NCBI RefSeq assembly: GCF_003254395.2
Contig: NC_037638.1
Span: 23,017,352-23,081,351, forward strand
Direction: 5' to 3'
DNA length: 64,000 bases
Source of the DNA: Apis mellifera
Taxonomy: Eukaryota > Arthropoda > Insecta > Hymenoptera > Apidae
Shown: positions 40,203-53,406 of the stretch, in pieces
Position numbering within the stretch: position 1 is the stretch's first letter
Layout: every line of letters starts with the position of its first letter
Made by a program: the position numbers and the translations under genes
The notes under the pieces: generated by a model
What the model was told of the DNA's origin: nothing
Databases searched by the model: none
The model's input: only the letters and a program-made list of their open reading frames with translations

Positions 40203-41888
40203 GGTCGGATCGCGTGACAGCACAACGTCAAACGAACGAATTACGCGGTGGACGGGCGCGTATATCCGGGATAAACCGGCCGTGCCAGAAACCTTTCCAT
40301 GCGAAATTTTCAACTATCCGACAAATAATGGTAATTCCTGATATAATGGAATCGACTGATCCGATGATTCCGGCTACGGGTTACCGCGATTCCGTATGTC
40401 AATGTCTCTTTCGCCGCTAATGGACGATCGAAAGTAACCGGTTTTTTCGCTTCGGATTTTAACGATTTAAGTTTAACGATTCTGCAAGCTGTTGCTTTTG
40501 CGGCGTTCATTATTTTTCGAAAATTGACGAGTATAATAGTGACGTTATCGATGGAAATTTGCAAGAAATTTCGGGAAAATGTTACGATTTAAATATTAAT
40601 TCGCCGGTTAATTTTAATTGTAAAATACGTTCATCGAAAATTTTGGCGAGTGAAAGATGGTATTATTAATATTTAAAGATTCTTGACGATATTGTAAAAT
40701 TATAATTTCGCGAAGGAAATTTCGTGTGAATATAGGATGGGTTATATCTGGAGCAATTATTTTTTCGTTTTTTTCAAATGTAACTTCGTAATGATATAAA
40801 ATAGAGCAAAAATATTTAACTATCGCTTTTATTGTAAAAAAATTGTTAGGAAAAAATTCATATTCAGAAACTGACGAAAAAAATTGTTGCCCGTGTAATT
40901 TATCGTCCTCTGCACAAATTTTCATTGAAATCAGAATTCATTAAAATGGACGCTTTCGCGAATTGTTGTGTTGTACTTGTCACAAGAAATTAAAGGGTCT
41001 AAAGTGGAAGAATATATGATCATTTGGAAAAAAGAAAATTGAAAGAAACTTTATGAATAATGCAGTGTAAGATCGTATTTCTTTCGAAAGATTGCATATA
41101 ACAAAACGCACACGATATTATACAAACAAAATAATGTTACAAAAAATCGAAATTGATACACTTACGTCCCACCATGTATTTTCTCTGAATCCTTCAATTT
41201 TAAATTTTAAGTTTAGAAAAAAGTTACTTTAGAGTATCTCGAAAAATAATTTTTCATTTTGATATTGTTAAAACACGTGCGTATAATTTTTTATCATTAT
41301 ATTATAATTACAGTGGCTTGTTATTTCAAAGCTCGATCTTTTTCTCTCGATCGTTTCTCGATTATATTTCGAACGATAGGATCGATGCTTTATAATCGAA
41401 CAATACCATCGAATCGCGAAGAACGCACGACGATATTATATTGTCTCTAAAAATATATATGCACCGCCGTTCTTCAAATATTTACCACCAAACCTTACTC
41501 GCCCCTTGTCTTGTCGGATGGAATCACGTTCACCGTGTCATCGCGCGGCTGAAAAAAGAAAATCTCAAAATTGAAATTTAATCTCGAAGCGAGTTGGCCA
41601 GCCGATCCCGCGGAATTGGGGAGAGACGGAGAAAGCAAACATCCCTTTTCTTAGCTGTATCCCTCCTCCCCTCTGAACCGACGAATTATCCGCGGCACGT
41701 ATTTATCGAAGAAACTCCACGAACGAACGGCGCAGAAAGAGATTCGCGGTGGTGTGGATCCAATGACACTGTCGTTATTACGAGCCAGATACGTGCAACC
41801 ACGGCCGACATCGAATCAAAGAAGGTGAAAAGAGAGAACAGAAGAAGAAGAAAGCGAGGACAAAGAGGAGGAAGTGCAAGAAGAGATA

Positions 41889-44800
41889 AAAAAAAAAAAG
41901 AAAGAAAGGAAAGGAAAAAGATATCGCAAGCTCGGTCGATAAAATACAAACAGAGACAGAGGAGGGACAGTGCATAATGTAAATGAAACCACCTCGATGG
42001 AGGCGGCACCTGAATATTTTTCCATCTGCATCGCGGAATACAGATATTCAAGAGGCATCTTGCCCTCATCCCCTTCCCTATCTGCCATCTACCCACCCAC
42101 AGATCCGTTCCATCGTATATACGGGTGGTAGAGGAGCGCAGTTCTTCTTATAGAACCGAACTTCGACCGTTCCGCTCTCCTTTACCATTCTCCCTTTCCC
42201 TGGCCTCCCCAGACTTCGGGGAAGTGGTACGTGGGCGAAATTTCAACGTGACGAGCATACAGTGTCCCCTCGGCTACGACTCCTTCCAACGCCTCGCTAC
42301 CTCATCGTCCCACCACTCCCCCATCATTGGCCGCCTATACGCGATGCGACGCGAAAATTCGCGAAACAATTTTCAAAAAGTTGGCAAAAATATCGTTTAC
42401 GAAATTTATAAGGAGGAAATCGATTCGTTCGTTTATTTTCTTATTGATTCGCATTATGTTTTTTATGTTCACAACGAAGCTTGATTATCTTGCGCTGGAA
42501 AAAATATTAAAATCTCTGAGACGGGATTTAAGGTAAAGGGGATATTCTCTTCGACGATTATTATCGACACGATAGGAATAGATAAATCCGATTAAATAAA
42601 TTTCGCTCTACGGTTGTTGATCGCGTAGCAAGCAATTTTACGATACGCATTATCCTTGAAGGGAGGATCCCAATCGGAGGGAAAGTTATACCAAACGCAA
42701 CAAACTATCCATTCCGCTTATCGATTATCGTTAACTTTCATCCATCTACCTTCGACCATCTCCTTCGAAATCGAATATCGAATATCGTTGTTAAGCTTAT
42801 CGTCTCGTATCGCTATGAGAAAAGCTCTCTCTCTCTCGTCGGGAAGAATACAGGCGAGGAAATCAGGATGGTGTCTAATTAAAATCAACGGGAACGAGCC
42901 GCCATAAGTAAATCCAGCTCCACATGCAAATGAACGTTACTTCGTGACGAGAATGCGCGCTCGACGAGCATCGTCACACTTCGAACGGTCTCCATTCGAC
43001 TCCAGATCCGACCAAGTGCACCGACCAAGGAGTTGGTTCACGAGAAGAGGGGAGAAACATCTCGGCCGCTTTTGAAACGTGATGAATTTCGTCGGTTTAT
43101 TTCGTTCCCAAGAACGTTTTCAATTCGTTTCACCAAACGTCCGAGCAATCCTCTTCTTCCCCGTCTTGAAGAGAATCCAGGTAAACGAAAGAATTGGAAA
43201 ATCCGTATTGGAAAAAACAATTGCGTTGCTCTCCCTCTCTTTCTCTCTGTCAGAGAACAATTCGAGGAACGAAAAGAAGTATTATAAGAGCGAATAGGCG
43301 AAAATTGGAATGGAATGAGGGAACAATCGGAGCAATATGCAACAATGAACTGTCGTCCATTGGACACCGGTCCAACAGATAAAGAAATAGCAACGTGGAG
43401 GGGCGGAACGAAGACGGAAACGTTCTGAGCACGGAACCACGGCCGACGCGAAGGATTTTGCACCGGTCATCGTTTTACCCATCGTTTTACACCGCTGAAC
43501 GGTCGAATAGGAGGCGAGATTGGCGAAGTGGTCGACAGACAGCCAGGGCTTCTGAATCGAAGATTAATTGCACGATTCACCGGCTCTTGCCAATGGGCAC
43601 AGGATTCTCCCGTGGCTTAAGCAGACACGATGAAACACTTTCGAAGCCGCGAGACAGACACCACAGTGGTGGCAGGCAACGCCCTCGCGATTCACCAATT
43701 TCTCCGGCTATCGTCGTTTCGACGATCTACCACGGTTGCGTTTAATTGTACCGCTAGAGCTATACCTTTGAAAGAGCGTTTATCCACTCGTACTCGGCCA
43801 AGATTTCGATCCATGGAAAATTGAACTATTCTCCGATCTATCCACTTCTGTCCGTTCTATTTCTACTTTAACTTTCGTCCAAATAATTCTCTTTAACCTT
43901 CCTATCTAACTTCGTTACTTCGTTATTCATCCTTGAACTTTGACCTCGTCTTAAGATCCTCCCTCCTCTCTGTTTTCTGTTCCAGTCAGAATATTTCGCA
44001 TAGTTCTCCAACATAAAACGATACATTAATTCGTAACTTTAAAATCTCTCTCTCTTAACGTTAAATATAACAACAAATAACTTTTAGAATTATTTTACAA
44101 TAAGAAGAGAAACGACAACGATTGTCCAATTCGTAAATTTTCACACATCTTTCCTCATTATATACTCTTACGAGAATGATACATATTTCTTCTGGAAAGA
44201 GGAAAACCTCGATGCACTTTACTCGAGCGAAATTTCCCTCCGCGGGAAGAAGATACGTATAGAACGCGATACGAAGACGAGTATAAAGTGGAAGGAAACC
44301 GAATCGCGGGTTTTAAACGGCGAATAACTCCGGCAATCCGATAGTCTCGCGGTATCCAGAGATATACGAGCGTTTGGAGAGGGTGGGAAACGTGGGGTGT
44401 AAGCGAGCGAGACTTTTTGGCGCGCGACATGAATTATTTGGTCGAAGGAAAGGGACCGACTCGATAAATTTCACTTCTCCCTTCCTCGTTGTTCAAGGGG
44501 AAAATATCAAAGTTCGTGGAGAAGAAGAAAACGCAACACCTGTTAGCTACGTGCCACCGCTTACACGCCATTAAGAAGTTATTTTAAAATGCTATGCATA
44601 GGAAAGGCATAGAATTCCGGGAAACGCGATGCATCTCTTTCTGCTCTACCACTCTTATCATTTTTCTCCCCTCCTCCGTCGACAGTTTACCAATATTCTT
44701 ATCCTCTTGGCCGAAGAATACGAATTTGAAAGAAGCGCGTATCGCGAAGAGGATTGAGAGCGAGAGTTTCCAAGTTTCGTTAGAAAAAGGAAAAAGGAAT

Positions 44801-46939
44801 CGATAATTATACTCGACAAAATTTTCTAAATTTTTAACAGCTGCTCTTCGTGATTTCCAAAACGTAAAAAGAAAGAAGAAAAGAGGTGTACCATTGTGAT
44901 ACAACGATTCGAAAAATTATCGAAAATGGATCCCTTTTATTTCCAAGCATTTCATCTATTCTTATTTGATTAACGGTAAACCTTCATCGATGATACCTCT
45001 CGATGAAATATTTAAAACTTGAGTGAATCCGGTAAATTGATTTCGAAATTAGTTTCGATTAAATCAACTAATTTAAACGAATCCGGGAATACGAATGCCA
45101 ATACTCGATAAATAACTTGAAACACACTCGGTGGCGAAAGATCGGTGACGTTTTCGACGTCAATATCGTGGCGAAATATATATGTAGGGCGTCGTAAAAG
45201 TAGACTATCTCGGTTTATCGCGTCGTACGTTATCGATATTGTCTCGGTATATATTAAAGCATCGGTCGTATCGACACCGGAGACATTTCTAGTCGTCTCC
45301 TTTCTCCCCTCTCCTTAACACTACGGCGAATAATCTTCGATAAATGTTGAGCCATTGATACGTAATGAGTTCGATGAATATCGAAATTGTATCAACGAAA
45401 CGAATAATTGAAATAATAATAAACTGATATACTTATAAACACGTTCGAAAACATGTTTTTCGAAGCGAGAATAAACTTTGGTTTTCGCGCGACACATCGG
45501 CTCGATTTCTCGATTGTTCCAGGGGAACAAAGAGAGGGAGGGAGGAAAGCCGTAAGCCTCTTGCAGAGACTGTAAACATAGGGGATCAATTTAAACTCCG
45601 GATCTCCTCGAGTATGATCGAGTATTTTTTTTTTGTGAATCGAAAAGAGGGGGGGTGGAACAGTTTTGGCAGTTAAAGTTGGAAGAAATTCGAGTCACTA
45701 AGCTTTTTATCACAGTCGTAACACGTCCTTTGGTTTTAATGGCGCAATAAGAACGATCCACGGCGTAAGTTTAATAAGGGAGACCTCGCACTTTTTCCAG
45801 TCCAGCTGCTATTTAACAAGCGTGTCCCGATTTAATTATCGTTTTAATTAGAACAGAGGGAAAGAACTCTGATATGACCTGGTGAGCATTCATTGGAATA
45901 TTATATTAGAGCAGTATCGGAGTAGTTGTCTTCAAAGTCATAGTCTTCAAAGGAAAGAAGTATTGAAAGAAAGCATATATATATGCAGAATTTTTATTAA
46001 TGTACTCGTTCTTTGGGAAGATTCAATCGAAACAAATATTTAGGAATCGATTTAATTTTCTATTGGACGAGGTGGGAAGAGGATAAGGTGAAACGGTTCA
46101 GGCTGATACTATACAAGCGTAGTTTATCTAATTTTAAATATCCCAGAAGTTTAATTAATTTAAGGATATCGCACGATAAAGTTCTTTTTATAACGCATAT
46201 ATACACATTCTGCCTTATCGCATTATATTAACATTTATATTTAAACGATATTTTAATTAAAACGGGATATATGAATAGTATACCCCATTATCTTTAAAAT
46301 TTTCATTAGTTCGAATTAGTTGATTTTTCTAAAATGTTGGCTCGAGTGTTTAATGGAATGGTATATTATATAATAGATACGAATACACATTCCTGTCTTT
46401 GAGGAGAGCGTCAATTTTTAACGCTCTACGTCAATATTTGTAGAAAGAGAAATGAAGAACGAGAAGAATTTTGATGGAAAAAAACATCGGACCGGAGTTT
46501 CGTTGATCATGTTCGACATTGAAAGATATACAAAAAACAATAGCACGGATGGATCGACGCGCGGATTCAACATTAACATTCATCAGGAACGAGGTGAAAC
46601 TGTCGAAATATTCCTGGCAGCGTAACACAAAAGCGCATAAGGTTGAAACATTTTTTTACCGGCCTCTTTTTAATCAAAGGATGCTTTTTTCCTCCGGTTT
46701 CTCCTCCTCTCCCTCCCCCTTTCCCTCTCTTTTTCTCTCCCAGGTATTGTCGTGCATCGTTGATACGCGTTTGCACGCATCCTTTGAATTGCGCCGACAG
46801 AAACGACTATCGAACGGCCTGCTATTGCGGCGCACTGACGTCGATTCGATGCGATTCTCTTTTTGAACTCTTCCGGGGAAAAAACGGATCGTCAGGAAAC
46901 CACAGCAACAAGGGCTTGGCTGCATTTGTGTCTTTTACC
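41889..46939. other. Non-coding stretch
   Basis: No gene is recognised. A purine run is at 41889-41920. CpG-rich DNA (42900-43830) carries overlapping frames on both strands without known domains. AT-rich blocks cover 43830-44180, 44800-45480 and 45900-46540. A strong pyrimidine tract ending in CAG at about 46741-46743 looks like a splice acceptor, but the sequence after it has no recognisable coding content. Confidence 0.55.
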
Positions 46940-46992
46940 AAAAAAGAAAAAAGAAAAAGAAAAAGAAAGAAAAAGAGAAAAGAAAAGGAAAG
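46940..46992. repeat. Homopurine A/G tract
   Basis: 53 uninterrupted purines, mainly GAAA and GAAAA units. After a single T the purine run continues to about 47014. Confidence 0.9.
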
Positions 46993-47760
46993 ATAAAAAA
47001 AAGAGAGGAAAGAGCAAGAAGAGCACATATGTGTTCGGCAATGGATGCAAAATCCATGAACGGCTAAAAATTCCATCGAATATCAAGCGTTACGAATATT
47101 TCTCGTTTCTTCTGATAATTCGAATGGAAATTTCACGCGATTCTGTAAGAGAGAAATATATTACATCCTCTTGATTCATTAAAAATTTATTACTCCCGGA
47201 AATTTTTCGTCTTTCGAAAGGACAATATCTCAATAATTTTTAGTTTATCACTTAAAACATTTAATCGGATTAAAGATTAATCGACTAAAAAAATCGTCTC
47301 TCTTGATAGTTTGCCCGTTCAATTAATAAATTGAATCGATTTGGACGTTCAAATCGCATTTTAATCTATCGAAATTAATTTATAAATAAATCAGAAGAAC
47401 AAATAACTTGTTTTTGTGCTACGTACAAAATATATTATGTTAATCTCAACTTCAATTTTCATTCTTACAGCAAAATATAATAGCATTATTAACTAAATCA
47501 TTGACAGTTATGTGCTCACTTTTTCAAGAACCGTCGCAGACGAAATCATGTACATAACATTTAGCAAAGTAAAAGTTAAAATTGAAGTAATAAGCAACTT
47601 GGTATTCGTGGGATTCTTTCTTTTTACTTCCCCCCTAATAGCATCCGAGTTTCTCGCATAATATATACATTCTCCCGCGAACTTTAAAATATCCTTGTCC
47701 CGTAACAAACTTCGCAACTGCGTATTTGAAAAACAAAATAATCGACAAGGATACACGGAT

Positions 47761-47784
47761 GAAAATTTTCCGCGGAAAATTTTC
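47761..47784. other. Perfect 24-bp palindrome
   Basis: The half-site GAAAATTTTCCG is followed directly by its exact reverse complement, with CCGCGG at the centre. The sequence is also a near-tandem repeat, because GGAAAATTTTCCGC continues to 47787. Twelve paired bases with no spacer are unusual against the surrounding DNA. No protein that binds this exact site is known to me. Confidence 0.8.
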
Positions 47785-49746
47785 CGCTTTGCAAAGGCAG
47801 CTTTAATGGATCCACTCAAAGTGGCTCGTACCTCCGTACCATTTTACTTCGAGTTCTATTATTCTACGAATACATTTGTTAACCGGCGTTATTGTCGGCG
47901 TCTCGTGGTTAACATTTCGACTTCATTGGTGAACCTTGATTAATCAACGGCTCCTCGTAAAAAAAAACTCACTCTCTTCGTTATTCGAATTTAATAGTTG
48001 ATACACATTTCATCAAATCGTTTTATATTCTGGAAAAAACAAAGAATAAAGTCACGCATAGAATTTTTCAAGGATGAACGTTGTTGAATTCGTGAACAAA
48101 GCCCCTTTACGTACGAAACTTGGATGATTTTATTCATACACTTTCAACTTCTGAATATAATCGAATATTTAAAAAGTAGAAGACGAATTGTGAAACTGTA
48201 TATAAGAGGAATCAAATTCTTTCCATTAAATATAAAAACTATTCCACAAATATATTTCTTAATTTGCATATTTGTCGAACAATTAAATATCAACTATTTC
48301 GACTTTCAAATTTATTCCCGTTTCCAAAAATATCGATCATCCGCATATATAGATCGAGCATAACGAACTGAAACGTAATCACTTTCGAACCATCCTCGAT
48401 CAACCCTCATTACAGCGGCCCTTCCTCCTACAAGTTGAATCAATCACTAACCCTCCCCTCCAAGATCTTGTTCCATTAATAACGAGGGGATATAAAATGC
48501 ACAAACTCCAATATTTTCGCTCGACATTCACCCGGCGTCCACGACTCTTATAAATACGTCAACCATAAATCTCCCTATTTGCTGCCATTACTTTTACCCG
48601 AGAGGATGAATCGATACGTCGGAGCGAAACCTGTCGTCCTCCTCGAGTGCCTGCCTCTCCTCCCTCCTGAACCGCGTTTCGTGAACCCACATAAATAACC
48701 ATTATACACACGTACCCATTACGTTTGCCGTGCACGCGCAAACGTCGTCTCGGTCCATCCCTATCAACTTTCGTTCCCTCGGCTACGGTAAAAAAGAAGA
48801 AGAAGAAGATAATTCGACGCAGGGTTCGCTCGACGTTTCAACTTCTGGAATTTCCTTCTATTGTCCGACGATTCCTCGACGATTTATATTATTGTATTTG
48901 GTCTGAGAAAGGAGGAGAGAGGGGTAAGGACGTTTCACTCGATGATAAACTGCTCGCCCTTAACCTGTGTCAACTCTGATCGTTCGACGTTTGTTTTCGC
49001 GAACGAAACTGAATTCTCTTAAATTTTGTAGACAGCTCGCATTTAACATTGCGGGCACCGAAGGCTCTTAGGTTAGATGTTCTTTCACTTTGCTTGTAAT
49101 ATTGGAAAAACTGTAATATTTTTGATATTTTTTTTCCTTTTTATCGGATCTTATATAGCGTTCTTTATTAGGGATTCAAGTTTTACGACGTACCCATTCG
49201 CGATGACAGTTTTAATGGGCAATTATTTCGTTGCTCCTTCGTTACAAGTGGAACGTCTCGTGGTCTTTCGAAGAGATAATGAATTGATATTAAGTTTTGG
49301 GGATCAATATTCGTACGTATTCTCATATTCGAAGGAAAAATTGTTTATCAGGTTTTTTTAAATCTAATTTTAATTGTTCAAAAGATTGTATTCTCATCCT
49401 ATTTTATTTATGACACGCAGGAACAAGTAACTAAGAATCCTGAAACTATTGCTGCCTACGATAATAACAAAATTTAAATTAAAGAATAAATTGCAATCGA
49501 CTTAACCGTAATATAAATTTTTCTACCATAATAATAACCAGATGAATATCATGTATCATGGATGAGAATTTGGGAACGCGATACGAATTTCCGAAAGAGG
49601 AATTTTGTAAAACAGGATAACTTAAAACTCTGTTATTGGAGTTTAAGTTAGGAACAACACTTGTTGAATATCGGTCGTGCAAGGGATGAACAAAGGGTGG
49701 TGTGGTGCAAGAGTCCGGGATAATGAACGTTTGGTAAGGAAATGTC

Positions 49747-49754
49747 TTTTTATC
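49747..49754 (+). promoter_or_regulatory. TATA-like box upstream of the 5S-like sequence
   Basis: TTTTTATC lies 23-30 bases before the start of the 5S-like sequence. Insect 5S genes are known to use a TATA-like element near -30. In this AT-rich genome the match could be chance. Confidence 0.3.
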
Positions 49755-49776
49755 GCACAAGTAGCCGGCTCGTGTT

Positions 49777-49895
49777 GCCAACAGCTTGGACATATAGGAA
49801 GCGCCGGTTCCCGTCTGATCATAGTAGTTAAATTGCGTCGGACACGGTTAGTGCTTGGACGAACAACTATCCGCAAACTCGAATACACGCTTCGC
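49777..49895 (+). pseudogene. 5S rRNA-like sequence (degenerate pseudogene or SINE head)
   Basis: 5S rRNA is the small RNA of the large ribosomal subunit, made by RNA polymerase III from an internal promoter. The sequence starts GCCAAC as insect 5S does. From 49802 to 49860 it aligns without gaps to the arthropod 5S I remember, by eye about 45 of 59 bases. The best-kept blocks are CCGGTTC, GTCTGATC, GTTAA, GCGTCGG and CGGTTAGTGCTTGGA, the last being the C-box region of the internal promoter. The A-box region (GTAGTTAAATTGCG) is altered. The 3' part is weak, keeping only CCGC and GAATACAC. The end does not pair with GCCAAC, and no T-run terminator follows. It is therefore not a working gene as read. 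It could be a 5S pseudogene or the head of a 5S-derived SINE; no poly-A tail or target duplication was found to decide. The end is approximate. Confidence 0.7.
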
Positions 49896-50908
49896 CCACA
49901 GTGTCCTAAAACTGTGCTGGGCTAAATAACCGTACCGCTGGCTGCTAGTTAATTCACGAAGGGAATAGAAGAAACGACAACGATACGGGATGAAAGGGCT
50001 TTAGAGAACCGAGGCGAACAACATTTTCCTGCGCACACGTGCAACGACAACAATTGCGGTCCACCGATTCTTTCATATTCTTGAATACTACAATTCTAAG
50101 AGAGAAGAGAAAAAAATTTAGAATAAAAGGACCTATTTTTTTGATAGTTTTTGTCAAGTGTAATATACTCTTTCTCTCTCCTTCTGTTTATGGACACGTT
50201 GTATCGTAAAATTATTAAATTTACCGCGTTAAAAAATATATTTTTCAATAACGAATTATTTAACAATGAATCGTTCGTTAGAAGTGATAAATGTTCCCTG
50301 AAAATGCCCCTATTACAATTTCGTGCAAATATATGCTCTAATTTCGAAAAATTCGCCAAAAATTGAAGCCAAATATTTGCCTTCCAATTGTTAAATCCAA
50401 CCTTCTTCTTTCTCCAGAATTCGCCATTTTAATCCATAAAAAAAAATCATTATCGCCATAAAATCGCCGGTTTGAAAAAAGTTCCATTGGAATTTTCCTC
50501 TTCTTTTTTCCCCTCCTCTCGTTGCGCTTTTAAAGACGAAGCCGTGTTCGAATAGCGGGGATGAATCGCAGGGTCAGTTAGCAGAGCGTCCCGATCGAGA
50601 CGTAATCCCGTGAATAGATAGCAACTGACAACTGGGAATAAAGAGGATCGGGGAAGCAGATTGGAAGAAAAAGAATGCTACTGAATCGGAGGAGAAGCGA
50701 GAGGCGAAGGAAAAGACAGAGGAGTAGTAGAGTCTGGAGGAGGAGAATCAGGGGAGGGATTGGATAGCAGAGCGTGGAGAAAACTTGGCGGAAAAGGGAT
50801 CGAGGTTCGCGTGTACCCGCACCACACCTGCTGGCCATCAAGTTTCCACCATCCCTTTCCAACGAGAGCCCACTCCGCTTCGAATCGTTAGCGCGTCTCT
50901 GATAGCGC
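49896..50908. other. Non-coding stretch after the 5S-like sequence
   Basis: A short inverted repeat, CACAGT-GTCCTAAA-ACTGTG (about 49897-49916), directly follows the 5S-like sequence. AT-rich DNA (50060-50480) and purine-rich DNA follow. No gene is recognised. The 186-codon minus-strand frame at 50578-51138 is a translation of purine tracts into Phe, Ser and Leu. Confidence 0.5.
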
Positions 50909-50976
50909 GGAGGAGAAGAAAAGAAAAGAAAAGAAGAAAAGAAGAAAAAAAAAGAAGGAAGAAAAGGGGAAAAAAA
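50909..50976. repeat. 68-nt homopurine tract
   Basis: An uninterrupted A/G run, the longest I found in the window, mostly GAAAA, GAA and A units. Such tracts can form triplex (H-DNA) and may slip in replication. Confidence 0.9.
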
Positions 50977-52091
50977 TAAGTTGCCTGAAAGTCGGAAAAG
51001 AACGGGAACACAGGAAGGAAAACAGGGTTTCGAACGAGTGTACTCGCGAAGGTGTATTTTTTTTACGGGGCTATCCGGTGCACTCGTGGCCTGTTTGCGC
51101 TGGGGATGGGTGGTAAGTAAGGGCGAGTTCTTCTTCAACGTCCGGGCAAACCTCCTGAATGGGTGGAAAAACCGGGGGAGGGAAGAACAAGCACCGAGAC
51201 CGGTGATTAAGTTACCACTGGTGCGAGAACCTGTTAAATGTGGTTAGATATGGTATCAAGAGCCTTGCCTCGTAACTTTTAACCTAACCTGCAAAATATC
51301 CGGCAGCGAGGCCCTCAAAATTCGCCGGTTGGCAGGCGCGTAACGATTTTCTAACGATTCCGCGATTTCTCCCCCCTCTTTTTCTCCCTTTTTCCCTTCC
51401 AATTCTCTGCGAACGCCGTTCGAAACGAACAGTCACGGCCGCGAATACAATTAAAACCGAAGCGCTTTAACGACGTTACCCTAGTAAATTTTAATTCGAC
51501 TGTCCTGTTATTTACAATATTCGTTCCCCCGTGAATTCATTAATATTTCATGCGCACGCTCGACGACGTTCCAATTCTCCATCGTGTTTCGTCGCTTGAA
51601 AATTGAAATCCCCGTCGCTCGCCCGTATCAACAGGCATTCGACGATCAAACGAACCGAGAAAAAAACGAAAAATATCATACTATATATATATATATACAT
51701 CATACTATAATAAAACAAAGCAAGAAAAAAAAAAAAAAAGAAAAAAACACATGTCATTTGAATCCAATTCAAATGAATCACGATCGAATCCGTGAATGAC
51801 GACGGGCAACAGTTACGTGGAAAGGGATGAAAAAAAAGAAGAAAAAAAAAAATTGATGAGACAAACGATCGACGATAATTTTACGTTCGCACGCAACAAA
51901 TTGTGACACAACCCCGTAAACGATTCCAGGGTCGACGCATCGCTTCCGGTCAATGGAGCGGATCCCCTTGCACTGGGGGATGTTCAGGGCATGTTCCATT
52001 CGCGACAGAACATTCATTTCCCATGTGAACCATGGCTCACTCACTTGCTGCATTCCGTGCGTTTCTCTGTTTGACCCGGTGGCGAAACAGA

Positions 52092-52114
52092 GTGTGTGCG
52101 CGCGCGCGTGTGTA
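52092..52114. repeat. (GT)n(GC)n(GT)n alternating tract
   Basis: GTGTGTGCGCGCGCGCGTGT and the following TATA form an alternating purine-pyrimidine run of about 23 bases, which favours Z-DNA. Confidence 0.85.
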
Positions 52115-53406
52115 TATTTCTGTTCTCGACCAACCCCGTCTTTACTTTAAGGGAAGAAGGGGAGAGGGATCGGTCCCGTCTCGGCGATAAATCATAACTC
52201 GGTCGCGTTTTCTTTTTAAAAACGAAAGAGAGAACGGGACAGCGCGAAAATAGGTTCCTTCTGAAACGACGTGTCGCGTACAAAGGGAATCCATATTTCT
52301 CGGGGAAAAGGAGCGCAAAATCAACCCCTTCCCGCGATCGCGGTCTCCACCACGCATCTGGAGTGGCTGGATGGAGGCAGTCGATGAATTCATAATTAAA
52401 CGGGGACTTCATAATAAAACGGCGACCAACCGGCCGAGGAGATTTATAATCTCGAGAGTGGACCTGTCATCTAACCATAAATTCCTGTTTAAAGTTTCAC
52501 TCGTGGCAGTTTCGTCGAATTTTTAGATTTAGTTGGTTTGCTTTTTTTCCCCCCCTTCCTTCTTCTTTCTTCAGGAATAGAGTTTGTTTTAAATGGAGTA
52601 CGCTTTTCATCACGGACGAGGCATTTTAAACGATCGTTTGCTCTGAAACGCGGCATCTTTTCATGGCGTTTGATTAATTTTAAAAATTAGTCACTCCGGA
52701 ATGTTTTTCAGTTTGTTTAGAATATAAATCTTGATATCACGAGATGCTTTTTAATAATCTGTGTGTGTTTGTTATAGAATAGCGTTCGTTTAGAATGAAA
52801 TGTATAATTTAATAATTAATTTAATAATTGGAATACGTTCAAGTTTTAATTACGATCAAGAGAGCAACAAATAAATTTTTAAGATTTTTATAACCGATAA
52901 ATCACTACATACGATTATCACAAAAATTATATCTTTCAAAAAATCATTTGACAAAATAATACAAGAAGATTCATTTACCAAATAGAAACCAGACAAATTC
53001 TAAAGAAAAGAACAAAAATTAGATTTCACTCAAACGTATTCATGGAATCCTTGATCACTTTCAAGCTTCTTTCTGCGCCTTACATCCCATATTGTACATC
53101 TACATCTAGTTCTACTTACAAAATAATCAATTTCTTTTTATTAACAAACGATAACCAACCAGCGTAATCGATCCAACGTGATTTATAGAAAAGAAGGAAA
53201 CGAAAATGAGAATAATTATGACATCGTCTTTGCGTAAGCTCATTACGAGTACGTGTACAAGTTGAAACAGGATGATTCGAAATAGGCGTGTGTTATCCCC
53301 GGGGGCAGGCCACATTTTCCAACATATTGGTATAATGACGAGGGAGAAAGCTTGATCGCGGTCTGTCCGCTTGACATACGCCTGTATACTCGCATAATGA
53401 CGTGTA

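Larger units (their letters stand above)
36621..41888. other. Non-coding stretch
   Basis: No gene is recognised. It contains GAA tracts (36862-36898), a 45-base homopurine run (37551-37595), a (TATG)n tract (38137-38161) and a (TTA)n tract (38398-38421). A very AT-rich block covers 38270-39960, followed by a (GTGC)n tract (40181-40202). AT-rich DNA from 40430 to 41480 has only short frames. Confidence 0.55.
47015..49776. other. Non-coding stretch
   Basis: Mostly AT-rich (47100-48400 and 49020-49660), with a CpG-richer part at 48500-49000. No gene is recognised. The 94-codon frame at 49077-49361 is rich in Phe and Ile because of AT-rich DNA and lacks a known domain. Confidence 0.55.

Noticed and set aside
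46690..46990. Strong splice-acceptor-like tract ending CAG, then a Cys-rich reading
   Set aside because: The polypyrimidine tract is convincing, but none of the three downstream frames matches a known domain and one enters the purine tract. Pyrimidine tracts are common here by composition.
51111..51118. Donor-like GTG|GTAAGT inside an 88-codon frame
   Set aside because: No recognisable protein upstream; single consensus donors occur often by chance.
51140..51156. GGGCAAACCTCCTG shared with 63889-63902
   Set aside because: The match does not extend beyond 14 bases on either side, so a repeat family is not supported.
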